This document shows, piece after piece, positions 40,723 to 50,258 of a stretch of 64,000 bases of DNA (positions are counted from its first letter, which is position 1; every line of letters begins with the position of its first letter). This stretch comes from Lotus japonicus (lineage: Eukaryota; Streptophyta; Magnoliopsida; Fabales; Fabaceae). Below the pieces are notes generated by a model that saw only the letters and a list, made by a program, of their open reading frames with translations, was not told the DNA's origin and did not search any database. A program made the translations under genes and the position numbers. The DNA is taken from the NCBI RefSeq assembly GCF_012489685.1, contig NC_080046.1, positions 24,197,038-24,261,037 of the forward strand. Reading direction: 5' to 3'.

Positions 40723-43082
40723 AGATACACCCAACAACATAGCTGCTCCAACAGCACAACCACAATAGCTGCTCCAACAGCACAACAACAAACGCTGCTC
40801 CAACAGCACCACAACATCTACATACTCGAAGCCCCTCAACTTTCTCAATGCTGGGATCCGACGACACTTCTCGTTTTCCAAAACTATGATTTGCATCCAA
40901 AGCTTCCTTCCGAGATTATTACCATTACTTAAAGATTTAGAGGTTGTTTAATTTCTTATGAGTTTTCTTTACAAAATAATTATCCTTTTAGTCTTATCGC
41001 GAATCCTATAAGTTCTCGGGATCTCCTAATCCCCAAATGACTCCAGAGAATGTCTCAATCCATACAACACCACAACAAGGCCCGAATCTCATTCGTCCTT
41101 TCAAGCTTTCTCAAAACTCTCAAAATAAAATCGGCATGACCTGCCCGCTTTTCTCACCGTTCAGAAACTCAGATTCCAGTACAGAGCATATTCAATTCAT
41201 CACAATCAACAACACGTCATATATCGATAAATCGCATCATAAACACTTAGCACTTAGCATATAAAGCATGCACCACACATCCTAGATTACCCACATAACA
41301 CATAGCATGTAAGTCAATCTCAAAAACATTCAGTAGATGAATCATCTACATTGTCAGCCGAAGCCTCAGAAAACATTTTCCAATCACACACAATTCCAGT
41401 GCATAAACAATAAACAATGTCGAAACATCGACCCTAAGCATTAACTAGAGATTCAGTGAGAAGCCCTCACCTGAAGGTTCTCCAGTATGAGCGTCAAACG
41501 CTTCCTCACACTCAAAGTGTTGCTCCTTAGGAAATTCCTCAAAAGTTCCTTTAAAGAAAAATCACAGAAATACTATCAGAATCTATCGACAACTAAGCTA
41601 TCGACACTTACTAAGGTTACTCGAAGTAATCTATACTCTAAGGTACGATAATCTAGCGCGAAAGACAAGTTTTCGGAAAAGGAAATTTTCCTCCTCCTCC
41701 CCCTATAGGCTCGGCCACTTTAGGTAATTAGGGGACTCGATTTTTCTTCGATCAAACTTGGTTCCTATGCTATCATTGGCCGTAACTAAGGGTATTCTGA
41801 ACTCGGAAAAATTATCGGATCAAAAACTGTCGCAGGGGTATTTTGGTCATGATTTTTAACTTAGAAATTTCAAAACTGAAATCCCAAAAACCAAATTTTG
41901 CAGGGACGTCACCAACGGCGTTTATGACAACTAATCCTACTAGCACTAAGCTAAGGCGATAGTTTTCAGCCTAAAGGTTGAAGCTTTACTCCAAAAACTC
42001 AAAAAATGGGTATTTTAGGTTCAAATTGATTCCGGCGGAATTCCGGCGACATAACGGAAAATCTAACCCGGCAGAAGTGATCTTGGGCGCATAAGGAAGA
42101 GGTTTAGAATCAGAAATGAAAGATTCAGGATAGTTTTGCAAAAACCCATAAACTATCCACTCAGAAAACTCTACAGAAAAGCTATGGAAAAAGCGATCGG
42201 AGGTAAGGATTAGCGACTATACCTCGAAACCTTGAAGCAGCAACTGATTGATCGACGATCAAGCAAGTAATGAAGAAAAGCTCTTCTTCCTCTTCCTTCT
42301 ATGGAGCACGCGGCCTTGGAGAGAAAATGGAGGAGTTTTGTGTTTTTTTCTCACTTGTTTGCTATATATAGAAGATGGAAATTCGCGGGAAAAATGAAAG
42401 TTTCGCGAATCTGATTTTTCCGGCGTCATTCTCCGTGAATTAATAGATATGTTTTGGCGAAAGAATTCCAAAACTAAAATGAGGTCTCTTTGTATTTTTG
42501 GCAACTAAAGCATAGTTGGTATAAAACTATTTTACCCGATAAGTTGCTTTTTGCATCGAATGTCGGAATAGAAAACTTCCTTCTGAAGAAAGATTAGAAA
42601 CATCGAGAGAAATGGGTGTACGCGTGTAGAATCTTCATTTGAAGCTCTGAATAGAAAAAGTCTTCATTGTCGGGTGATTCTAGGGTTTTGAAATACCAGG
42701 GTTTCGTTTTCGGCAAACTTCCGATGATTGGAATCGGACGTTCGTAGATCCTAGAGTTTCGCCTCGAAACGATTGTGATATATGGAAAAAGAGAAGTTCT
42801 AACATTTCTCTGAAGATTATTGGAATTAACTTCCATCATGCCTATAAGTGAAAACTAGCTATTTACTAGGGTTTCTGACCTAGGTTTAAGCGTATAACGA
42901 TCGTGCTATAACTTTTATCGACTTCGGTACGATCCTCAGACTTTTCCTGAACTTTCTCCTTCATATATTTATTTCATTTGGTAAACTCTAGTTCAGGTTT
43001 CCCTTCACAACACATCAACCCTAATCGTGAATAAGATTTTATTCACTTAGCATAAGCTTAAAAACTTGGGTCTTACACTGAC

Positions 43083-44552
43083 AACTTTGGGTCTTTCAGC
43101 AGGATAATATAAAGGAATTTGAGCATGATATTTTGACATCGAGAAAGTTCCTTTCTTAAGAGATGATGGAGCAACTTCAGAAGGTTTAGAATAGCCAATG
43201 CCATATATTCCATTTCTGCTTACGCCATAGATCATTGAAGCCATTAAGCTTCTGTCTACGCTTTTAGCCAGGAATCTTTGAAAGGATTTTTCATATTTAG
43301 ATTCATTCTTACTATCAGAGGCATCACAAGCAATAACTTCTTCTAACTTAATAATTTGATTTTTGAGCACAGAGTTAGAGTTAACTAAAGCATGATTACT
43401 CACATTTAATTTAGAAATCTTTTTCTCATGTTCAACAGAAGTTTCAGAGGCAGCAGAGAAATTCTTTTTCAACTTTTTATGCTTAGTCAAGAGAGAGTTA
43501 TATTTATCCATAATTTTAGACAAGGCATCTTTAAGTTCAGAAGTTGAGAAAGAAGCGAATACCTCATTTTCATCATCAGAGTTTGTATCTTCCTCTGATG
43601 CAGGTTCAGAGTTAGTTGCTTCTTTAGACTCTGTTTGCTTGTCCTTGACAATAACCATGAGTCCTTCAACAACTTCTTCGTCAGAGTCAACATCCTCTGA
43701 CTCTGATTCATTAAAAGTCACCATGACACCTTTCTTTGGTTTGAAATGCTTCTTTAACTTTTTGTTCTTTGATGAGCCTTTGTATTTGCTCTGCCTGTGC
43801 TTCCAGATGCAGTTGAGATTTATGGATATTAGGGTTAGCTCATCTTCATCAGAACCTTCAGAGGTTTCTTCAGATTCTTTTGCTTCAGCTTGGAGAGCTT
43901 TAGCCTTTTCAGATTTGGATTTCAAGGCTATAGACTTCTTCTTCTTATCTTGATGTTCAGCACGCTTTAGTTCATGACACTTCAGTATGCTTATGAGTTC
44001 TTCCAAACTCATCTGCTCAACATCTCTTGTGAGATGGATCAAAGGCATCCAGCTTTCTGGAAGACCTCTAAGGATCCTCATGACATGATCAGCAGTGGTG
44101 TAGCTTTTGTTGAGGGGTCTTATTCCAGCAATAATCAACTGGAATCTGGAAAACATATCCTCAATGGATTCGTCAGGTTCCATTTGGAAGGATTCATACT
44201 GCCTTATCAGAGACAACGCCTTTGTCTCTTTCACCTTTTTTTTTCCTTCATGTGTCATCTTTAAGGAATCAAGGATACACTTAGCGGAATCACGATCAGT
44301 AATTTTCTCATATTCTTCATATGAAATGGCACTTTGCAGAATAGCTCTTGATCTGTGATGATCTCTGAACTCCTTCTTTTGATCTTCACTCATCTTCTCC
44401 CTTGGGATCTTTACACCATGTTCAATAACAGGAGGGGTGTAGCCATCAACAACAAAATCCCAGAGATCAGGATCAAAGCCAAGAAAGAAGCTTTTGATTC
44501 TGTCTTTACAGAAATCAAATCTCTGACCATCAAAGATAGGTGGTCTTACACT
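43083..44552 (-). pseudogene. SIRE-type gag, truncated by solo LTR 2
   Basis: The frame is open from close to the PBS to the insertion. It has the N-terminal copia gag pattern (VRPPIFDGQRFDF, GFDPDLWDFVVDGY), the UBN2-type core (RDSAKCILDSLKMTHEG, LIRQYESFQMEPDESIEDMFSRF, SWMPLIHLT, LISILKCHELKR), then Lys/Glu/Ser-rich and coiled-coil stretches. No initiating ATG is found near the PBS; the first clear internal Met is at 44393, in the middle of the domain. I do not find the usual CCHC knuckle; the expected place reads LNCIWKHRQSKYKG. Gag would assemble particles; this copy looks defective. Confidence 0.75.
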
Positions 44553-44585
44553 GTATTGATAGGTGGTCTTGCACTGTTAACTTGC

Positions 44586-44597
44586 GCTCTGATACCA
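44586..44597 (-). other. primer-binding site of the SIRE-type derivative
   Basis: Minus-strand TGGTATCAGAGC, two bases from the LTR, complementary to initiator Met tRNA. Confidence 0.9.
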
Positions 44598-44599
44598 AT

Positions 44600-45834
44600 T
44601 GAAGGTGTGAAAAACGACTAGAAGGGGGGGGGTTGAATAGAGTTTTGAATATAAAAACTTTCCCCGTAAGATTTAAAGTAAATCTTTTCGGTTTATATGA
44701 GATAGATGGTGGTGCGGATAAAGATAGAGAGAAGAGAGAAGCACACAAGTATTTTATCCTGGTTCACTTGATAAATGCCTCAAGCTAATCCAATCCACCC
44801 ATTAAGGTGATTTCTTCCTTCTTAGAATGAAGGCAATCCACTATTCAGAGTTTGTTACAACTGCACTAGGAACCTGCTCAGTGACTAACAATACAATGAA
44901 CTAGTAAACACTAAGATTCACTCTCTTAGTCTTCTCAAGGATACTGACCTAACTGGTCCCTTAAGGAATCACCACTAAGATACATAGATCCTAGTCTTCT
45001 TAAGGATACTGACCTACCCGGTCCCTTAAGGAAAAACAAACAACTGTTTGAGGTTGGTGTTTACAAAGGTTTGGTTCTGAATAAGCTAAGTGTAAACCAA
45101 ATAAGAACAGATGAAGAAAGTGGAGGCTTGAATCTTTTCTTGTATTGCAGCTCTTGGTTTCTCTCTCTTATCTTTTTCTTTTCTTCAGCCTTAAATAGTC
45201 CAAGGTGCAAAGGATATTTCTGTTGAGAGAATGTGACCGTTGGAGGGCATTTCTGGAAATTCCAGAACCTGCTGTGGCTGAACCTTGGTAGGTAGGCTTG
45301 TCAGAATAGTACACTGCTCTTGTACTTCTTGATAGTGACATTTGCCTTTAACCATTTACTTCTGATCTGACGACGCTTCATGTTGGAACTTGTGAAGCTT
45401 AGTAATCAAAGTCAGAGGGAAGCTTGGATCCTCTGACCTTCGTAACTTCTGCTTCTGGACATTCAGAGATTTTGGACCTTCAGAGCCTCTGGTCCTTCAG
45501 AGCCTCTGGTCCTTCAGAGCTTCTGGACCTTTAGAGCTTCTGTTCTTCAGATCTTCTGATCCTCAGAACTTCTGATCCTCAGATCTTTTGATCTTCAGAT
45601 CTTCTGATCTTCAGAACGTCTGATCTTCAGAACGTCTGATCCTCAGAACTTCTGATCTTCAGAACTTCTGATCCTCAGATCTTCTGATGAAAATATCTTC
45701 TAGTGTCAGAATCAGAACCTGTTTGTCAAAACACTCAAGACACACGTTAGAGACCATAATTGTTCATCCACAAATAAATACTTGTTATCATCAAAACATA
45801 GAGTTGTACCACATGACCAAATCTTGATTTTACA
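44600..45834 (-). repeat. 5' LTR of the SIRE-type derivative
   Basis: Very close to 36838-38027; the main difference is the number of cttcagagcttctgg / cagaacttctgatc units (45455-45690). Right flank TCGAC matches the left side of the element. It ends GATTTTACA instead of GATCTTACA, a single change at the outer tip. Confidence 0.9.
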
Positions 45835-46056
45835 TCGACAACATATTATATAACGAACCGTTGTGTCCTTCCTCATCTTCTTCAGCAAACCACGCCCTTA
45901 TTACTCGAACGAAAATAGTCCAATCATGTGTTAAAGGAGTTAGTTGGTCAAGTAGGCTATAGTTCGGATTCATGATGCAAGGAAGTTTTGGAGATGAAAA
46001 CTAACGTCTGTTGATTTTGGCCTAAACTTGTGTATCAAAGGAGATGTATACTAAAG

Positions 46057-46068
46057 TATATATATAGG
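46057..46068 (-). promoter_or_regulatory. TATA box of RPA-like fragment 2
   Basis: Minus-strand gcctatatatata about 85-95 bp before the ATG at 45975, a typical plant TATA position for a short 5' UTR. Confidence 0.5.
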
Positions 46069-46149
46069 CTCATTGCTCTTCTGTGATTCCTAGTTTATTT
46101 TGTTTTGATAGTCGTTATAAATAAAATTTAAAAATCATTTGTGGAAAGG

Positions 46150-47638
46150 GAAGTGACTTACTGTTTTACAGTCGACCAAACCACTGATAGTTGTCCTTGG
46201 ATACATCTTTAAGAACTCATCTTCCGCTAACGGACGACTCGGATCTGTTATTTGGCTTAACGTCTGGTTCGACGTTTCATTGTTCTCGGCAAGACTAATA
46301 ATATACCAACATTTTTTACTTTTGAACATAATATATGGTTAATAACGATATACAAGATGTCATCATAAACAAAGGAAAACTACCTTTTTCGCAGACAAAC
46401 AACATCGGGATGATCCGGGTTGAACAGTAGTTTGCTGCAATTTGAATGCATTTTGCAATTGAATTTCTCCTGAAAATAATGTTTACCACAAATGTGTCAG
46501 ATATCATGTACGGAAAACAAAATATGAAATAAACAAAAAACATAACGCGGTAATCAAATTAACCTTGAAATATTCTGAGTTTGGCAAGTAAGAGCACGAC
46601 AACAACATTGGAAATATTTCCAGTTTGCAGGAAAGCATTCAATTCTTCAACATATTCACCAAACAAAACACATTTTGTGTGAAGGCTGCAATTGTAAATG
46701 AAAAATAAATTGAGAAAATAAAATATGTGTGTCCATAATACATTTAAAATTAGCATTGAAAACAAACCCTCTAGATGTAATTTCAATTTGTATCCTTTTT
46801 GTAGGCACTCCATTTCGTGAGAACTCAACTTCTGTACCTTTGTCAGAATAATAAAAGCCATAATTTGTCGTATTTGAAGGTTATTTTATATTGATTCTTA
46901 CATGGCCTGAAGTCACCAGTGTTGTTTCCTACCATAAAATCATGGATTGAGTACACCCCCCCCCTCTCGGTCATGATCTTGTCAAAATGATAGACATGTT
47001 GCTTTCTGACGAAAACATGAATCTTGTCACCCCATGTAAATTGCAGGACGAGCGTTAAATGGTAGTATATAAATTAGAGAATGAAATTTTTTTGAATTCA
47101 ATTAAATATTTGATAAGTTTTCTACTTTGCCCTCAATTAGCAACATGTTGTAGGATAGAGGTAACCCAGACTTGTCCGCGGGTGGACCATGCTGTAGGAT
47201 CACGCGCTTACCACTACGCCAAAACCAATTGGTGTTAGTGAGGGCGCAACGTTATTTCTTATAGCGTAGCAGACAGCGCCCCGTTTCGAATGCTACCTGC
47301 AGGCAGGATGCTGGCCCACCTGGACCCAACAATCCCCCCCCCCCAGCACCTGCCAGCCAAACTAGCTGCACAGCATGCCTTCCGTGGGATTCGAACACGG
47401 GACCTGGCTCTGATACCACTTGTAGGATCACGCGCTTACCACTACGCCAAAACCAATTGGTGTTAGTGAGGGCGCAACGTTATTTCTTATAGCGTAGCAG
47501 ACAGCGCCCCGTTTCGAATGCTACCTGCAGGCAGGATGCTGGCCCACCTGGACCCAACACATGCCAACTTCGAATGACTCGAACAATTAAGGTCCACTTT
47601 CCCTTAGAAGGATTGATTTGAGAGAAAAAAGAGTTCAT
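46150..47638 (-). pseudogene. RPA70-like (OB-fold) gene fragment 1, split by a TRIM
   Basis: Exon 1 starts MNSFFSQINPSKGKW (ATG at 47636-47638) then LIVRVIRSW, and is interrupted at 47193-47559 by the TRIM, resuming to a donor at 47126. Further exons are recognisable: GDKIHVFVRKQHVYHF (about 47030-46910), an EVEFSRNGVPTKRIQIEI block (about 46850-46770), CVLFGEYVEELNAFLQTGN and VVVVLLLAKLRIFQ (46690-46560), LLFNPDHPDVVCLRK (46480-46385), and PSRPLAEDEFLKMYPRTTI (46330-46170) ending at a gtaag donor. These are successive parts of two OB-folds of replication protein A large-subunit-like proteins, which bind single-stranded DNA. Defects: the TRIM, a homopolymer frameshift in the nine-base run at 46956-46964, and loss of everything after 46165. 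Confidence 0.75.
47193..47559 (-). mobile_element. TRIM (miniature LTR retrotransposon), 367 bp, identical LTRs
   Basis: Two 139-bp direct repeats (47193-47331 and 47421-47559) appear base-for-base identical and begin TG and end CA. They enclose only 89 bp, with an initiator-Met PBS (minus strand, 47418-47407, pairing extended into the ccaggt that follows) and an eleven-base polypurine run (47334-47344) near the other LTR. CATGC occurs on both sides (47188-47192 and 47560-47564). It has no coding capacity. Identical LTRs imply very recent insertion. It lies inside exon 1 of RPA-like fragment 1. On the minus strand, ggcgtagtggtaagcg in the 5' LTR and gttcgaatccc in the interior match Pol III A and B boxes. 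Confidence 0.9.
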
Positions 47639-47726
47639 AGTATCAGGTATAAAAAAACGCAAACTAAGTTAGGATTTCAACTTATGCTTTGGATGGATGA
47701 ATGATATAGTTTGTTAGGTTAGTCTC

Positions 47727-47736
47727 TATTTATAAT
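47727..47736 (-). promoter_or_regulatory. TATA box of RPA-like fragment 1
   Basis: Minus-strand attataaata about 90 bp before the ATG at 47638. Confidence 0.5.
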
Positions 47737-47869
47737 GTAGAGGTGGAAAATGGGTCTTGGAAATGGGTCTTGGAAATTAATTTCCTTACAAAGAACTTGG
47801 CTACCGAATTTTAAAAGTTTTTAAATATTTTTAACTTTTTTTTATAATTTTAAAATTTTAAATTATTTT

Positions 47870-49800
47870 ACAACCAAGGAAAAGGGGATTCATGTCATTA
47901 ATTTTTTTATATAAGGAAATTGATTATTTAATACGTAATTAAATATTTAACCGTTTTATTTCCAGTTTGAAAATGAAATCATTTTAAAAGAAAGAAAACG
48001 CGTTTCACGTAATTAAGTGTTTTATATAAGGAAATAGAAGGAAATAAATAATTAATTTGAAAAATATTTTCCTTAAATAAATAGTCAATGCATTTAAATT
48101 TATTTAATTATTTTAAATTTCCTTATTTAAAAAAAAACGAAAATAGCATTTATTCCACAAAGCATTTAATGCCTTTTATGATTTTAAATAAGGAAATTTA
48201 TAAAATTAAGTGTTTTATATAAGGAAATAGAAGGAAATAAATAATTAATTTCGAAAATAATTTCCTTAAATAAATATTCACTGCATTTAAATTTATTTAA
48301 TTATTTTAAATTTCCTTATTTAAAAAAAACGAAAATAACATTTATTCCATAAAACACTTAATGTTTTATGATTTTAAATAACGAAATTAATATAATTAAG
48401 TGTTTTATATAAGGAAATAGAAGGAAATAAATAATTAATTTCCAAAATATTTTCCTTAAATAAATATTCAATGTATTAATATTTATTTAATTATTTTAAA
48501 TTTCCTTATAAATAAAAACACGAAAATGACATCTATTCCAGAAAGCATTTAACGTTTTTTATGATTTTAAATAAGGAAATTAATATAATTAAGTGGTTTA
48601 TATAAGGAAATAGATGGAAATAAATAATTAATATCAAAAAAAATTCCTTAAATAAATAGTCAATGTATTAAAATTTGTTTAATTATTTTAAATTTCCTTA
48701 TTTAAAAAAAACGAAAATAGCATTTATCCCATAAAGCATTTAATGTTTTTTAAGATTTTAAATAAGGAAATTAATATAATTAAGTGGTTTATATAAGAAA
48801 ATTGAAGGAAATAAATAATTAATTTCAAAAAAATTCCTTAAATAAATAGTCAATGCATTAAAATTTATTTAATTATTTTAAATTTCCTTATTTAAAAAAA
48901 AATGAAAATAACATTTATTCCATAAATCATTTAATGTCTTTTATGATTTTAAATAAGGAAATTAATATAATTAAGTGGTTTATATAAGGAAATAGAAGGA
49001 AATAAATAATTATTTTCAAAAAATATTACTTAAATAAATAGTCAATGCATTAAAATTTGTTTAATTATCTTAAATTTCCTTATATAAAAAAAACGAAAAT
49101 TGCATTTATCCCATGAAGGATTTAATGTTTTTTAAGATTTTAAATAAAGAAATTAATATAATTAAGTGGTTTATATAAGGAAATTGAAGGAAATAAATAA
49201 TTAATTTTGAAAATATTTTCCTTAAATAAATAGTCAATGCATTAAAATTTATGTAATTATTTTAAATTTCCTTTTTTTAAAAAAATGAAAATAACATTTA
49301 TTCCATAAAGCTTTTAATGTCTTTTATGATTTTAAATAAGGAAATTAATATAATTAAGTGGTTTATATAAGTAAATTGAAGGAAATCAATAATTAATTTC
49401 GAAAATATTTTCCTCAAATAAATAGTTAATGCATTAAAATTTATTTTAAATTTCCTTATATAGTAAAAAACGAAAATAACATTTATCCCATAAAGCATTT
49501 AATGTTTTTTAAGATTTTAAATAAAGAAATTAATATAATTAAGTTGTTTATATAAGAAAATTGAAGGAAATAAATAATTAATTTTGTAAATATTTTCCTT
49601 AAATAAATAGTCAATGCATTAAAATTATTTTAATTATTTTAAATTTATTTATTAAAAAAAATGATAATAGCATTTATTTGATAAAGCATTTAACATCTTT
49701 TATGATTTTGAATAAGGACATTAATATAATTAAGTTGTTTATATAAGGAAATTGAAGGAAATAAATAATTAATTTCGAAAATATTTTTTTAAATAAAACT
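47870..49800. repeat. AT-rich tandem array, about ten units of about 191 bp
   Basis: The marker aattaagtg begins at 48011, 48204, 48394, 48587, 48778, 48969, 49160, 49352, 49537 and 49728, giving spacings of 193, 190, 193, 191, 191, 191, 192, 185 and 191. Each unit holds aaatttccttatttaaa and, inverted, tttaaataaggaaatt, so units can fold on themselves. Divergent flanking copies extend to about 47760 and 49930 (the gaaaaggggattcatgt motif occurs at both sides). Open frames here are artefacts of composition. Confidence 0.85.
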
Positions 49801-50258
49801 TGGCTTCCGAATTTAAAAAGTAATTATTATTTTTTTACCTTTTTTTATCATTTTAAAATTTGAAATTATTTTAAAACCAAGGAAAAGGGGATTCATGTAA
49901 TTAATTATTTAAACATTTTCTTTTTCATCTTAAAAACGGAACTTATTTTAAAAGGGATTTTTTTTTGAAAATGGTTTAAAGCAATAATTTGACATGAATG
50001 ATATTGATATTAGACTAACTTAAATTGGCTATTAAAAACGGTTTTTATTTTTAAAAAGGTAAGGTAAAAAATTGTTTTTGATATTTGACTAAAATTCTTT
50101 TTTATATATAATCTTGTTTGGATCTTGACCGTAAAAGGATGACAAAGAAAAGAAGCACCATTGGGCATATATGAATATCTTATTATTATTAATGGCTGAA
50201 GAATGCAAAATTGTCAAATATATCAAGCTTGATTCAGCCCACAAGACAAAGTGATGAA
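49801..50258. other. AT-rich spacer between the satellite and a solo LTR
   Basis: No gene recognised. It includes the outer ggaaaaggggattcatgt copy that mirrors 47877 and short A/T runs. It ends in the ATGAA target of the next element. Confidence 0.5.

Larger units (their letters stand above)
39064..43077 (-). mobile_element. solo LTR 2, chromovirus type A, 4014 bp
   Basis: Flanked by CTGAC at 39059-39063 and 43078-43082. Minus-strand ends TGTAAGACCC...GGGGTGTTACA; collinear with solo LTRs 1 and 3 over long blocks, for example cgtcaccaacgacgtttatgac and ggtacgataatctagcgcg. TATA-like ctatatatagaag near 42363. It has its own minisatellite (40237-40722) and a shortened LTR frame (39598-39714). 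It split the gag gene of the SIRE-type derivative. Confidence 0.9.
36838..45834 (-). mobile_element. SIRE/Maximus-type derivative lacking most of pol, both LTRs present
   Basis: 8997 bp including a 4.0 kb nested solo LTR, flanked by TCGAC at 36833-36837 and 45835-45839. LTRs: 36838-38027 (3', 1190 bp) and 44600-45834 (5', 1235 bp), differing mainly in repeat number. PBS for initiator Met tRNA at 44586-44597; polypurine tract (aaaaagggggagat on the minus strand) at 38028-38041. Coding content is gag, a short piece of the LDSGC protease entry, and one 3' ORF; integrase, RT and RNase H are absent. A non-autonomous deletion derivative that nevertheless transposed into an RPA-like exon. Confidence 0.9.
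36456..45975 (-). pseudogene. RPA70-like (OB-fold) gene fragment 2, split by a SIRE-type element
   Basis: Exon 1 starts at the ATG at 45973-45975 (MNPNYSLLDQLTPL, then WTIFVRVIRAW), runs to the insertion at 45835, and finishes at 36837-36822 before a gtatgt donor. Exon 2 (36723-36456) has QTIHAKCRRNLHERF, LVYRFEYF, then a TGA at 36622-36624, then HIYKIHLESRT and DNVHEILNPDF, and ends at another gtatgt donor. These are signatures of the first OB-fold of plant replication protein A large-subunit-like proteins (single-stranded DNA binding). Nothing recognisable follows exon 2: later OB-folds and the zinc finger are missing and the next sequence is the B3 pseudogene on the other strand. Dead by insertion, stop and truncation. 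Confidence 0.7.

Noticed and set aside
36838..45834. Segmental duplication suggested by 1.2 kb repeats at 36838 and 44600
   Set aside because: They are the two LTRs of one element, with PBS, PPT and TCGAC target copies.
47193..47559. Tandem SINE or tRNA gene
   Set aside because: The two outer copies are LTRs with TG/CA ends, one PBS, one polypurine run and a 5-bp duplication. The tRNA-like boxes span LTR and interior, and no complete tRNA fold with an anticodon arm is evident.
47820..49498. Short Lys/Asn/Ile/Phe frames
   Set aside because: Composition artefacts of the AT-rich 191-bp array.
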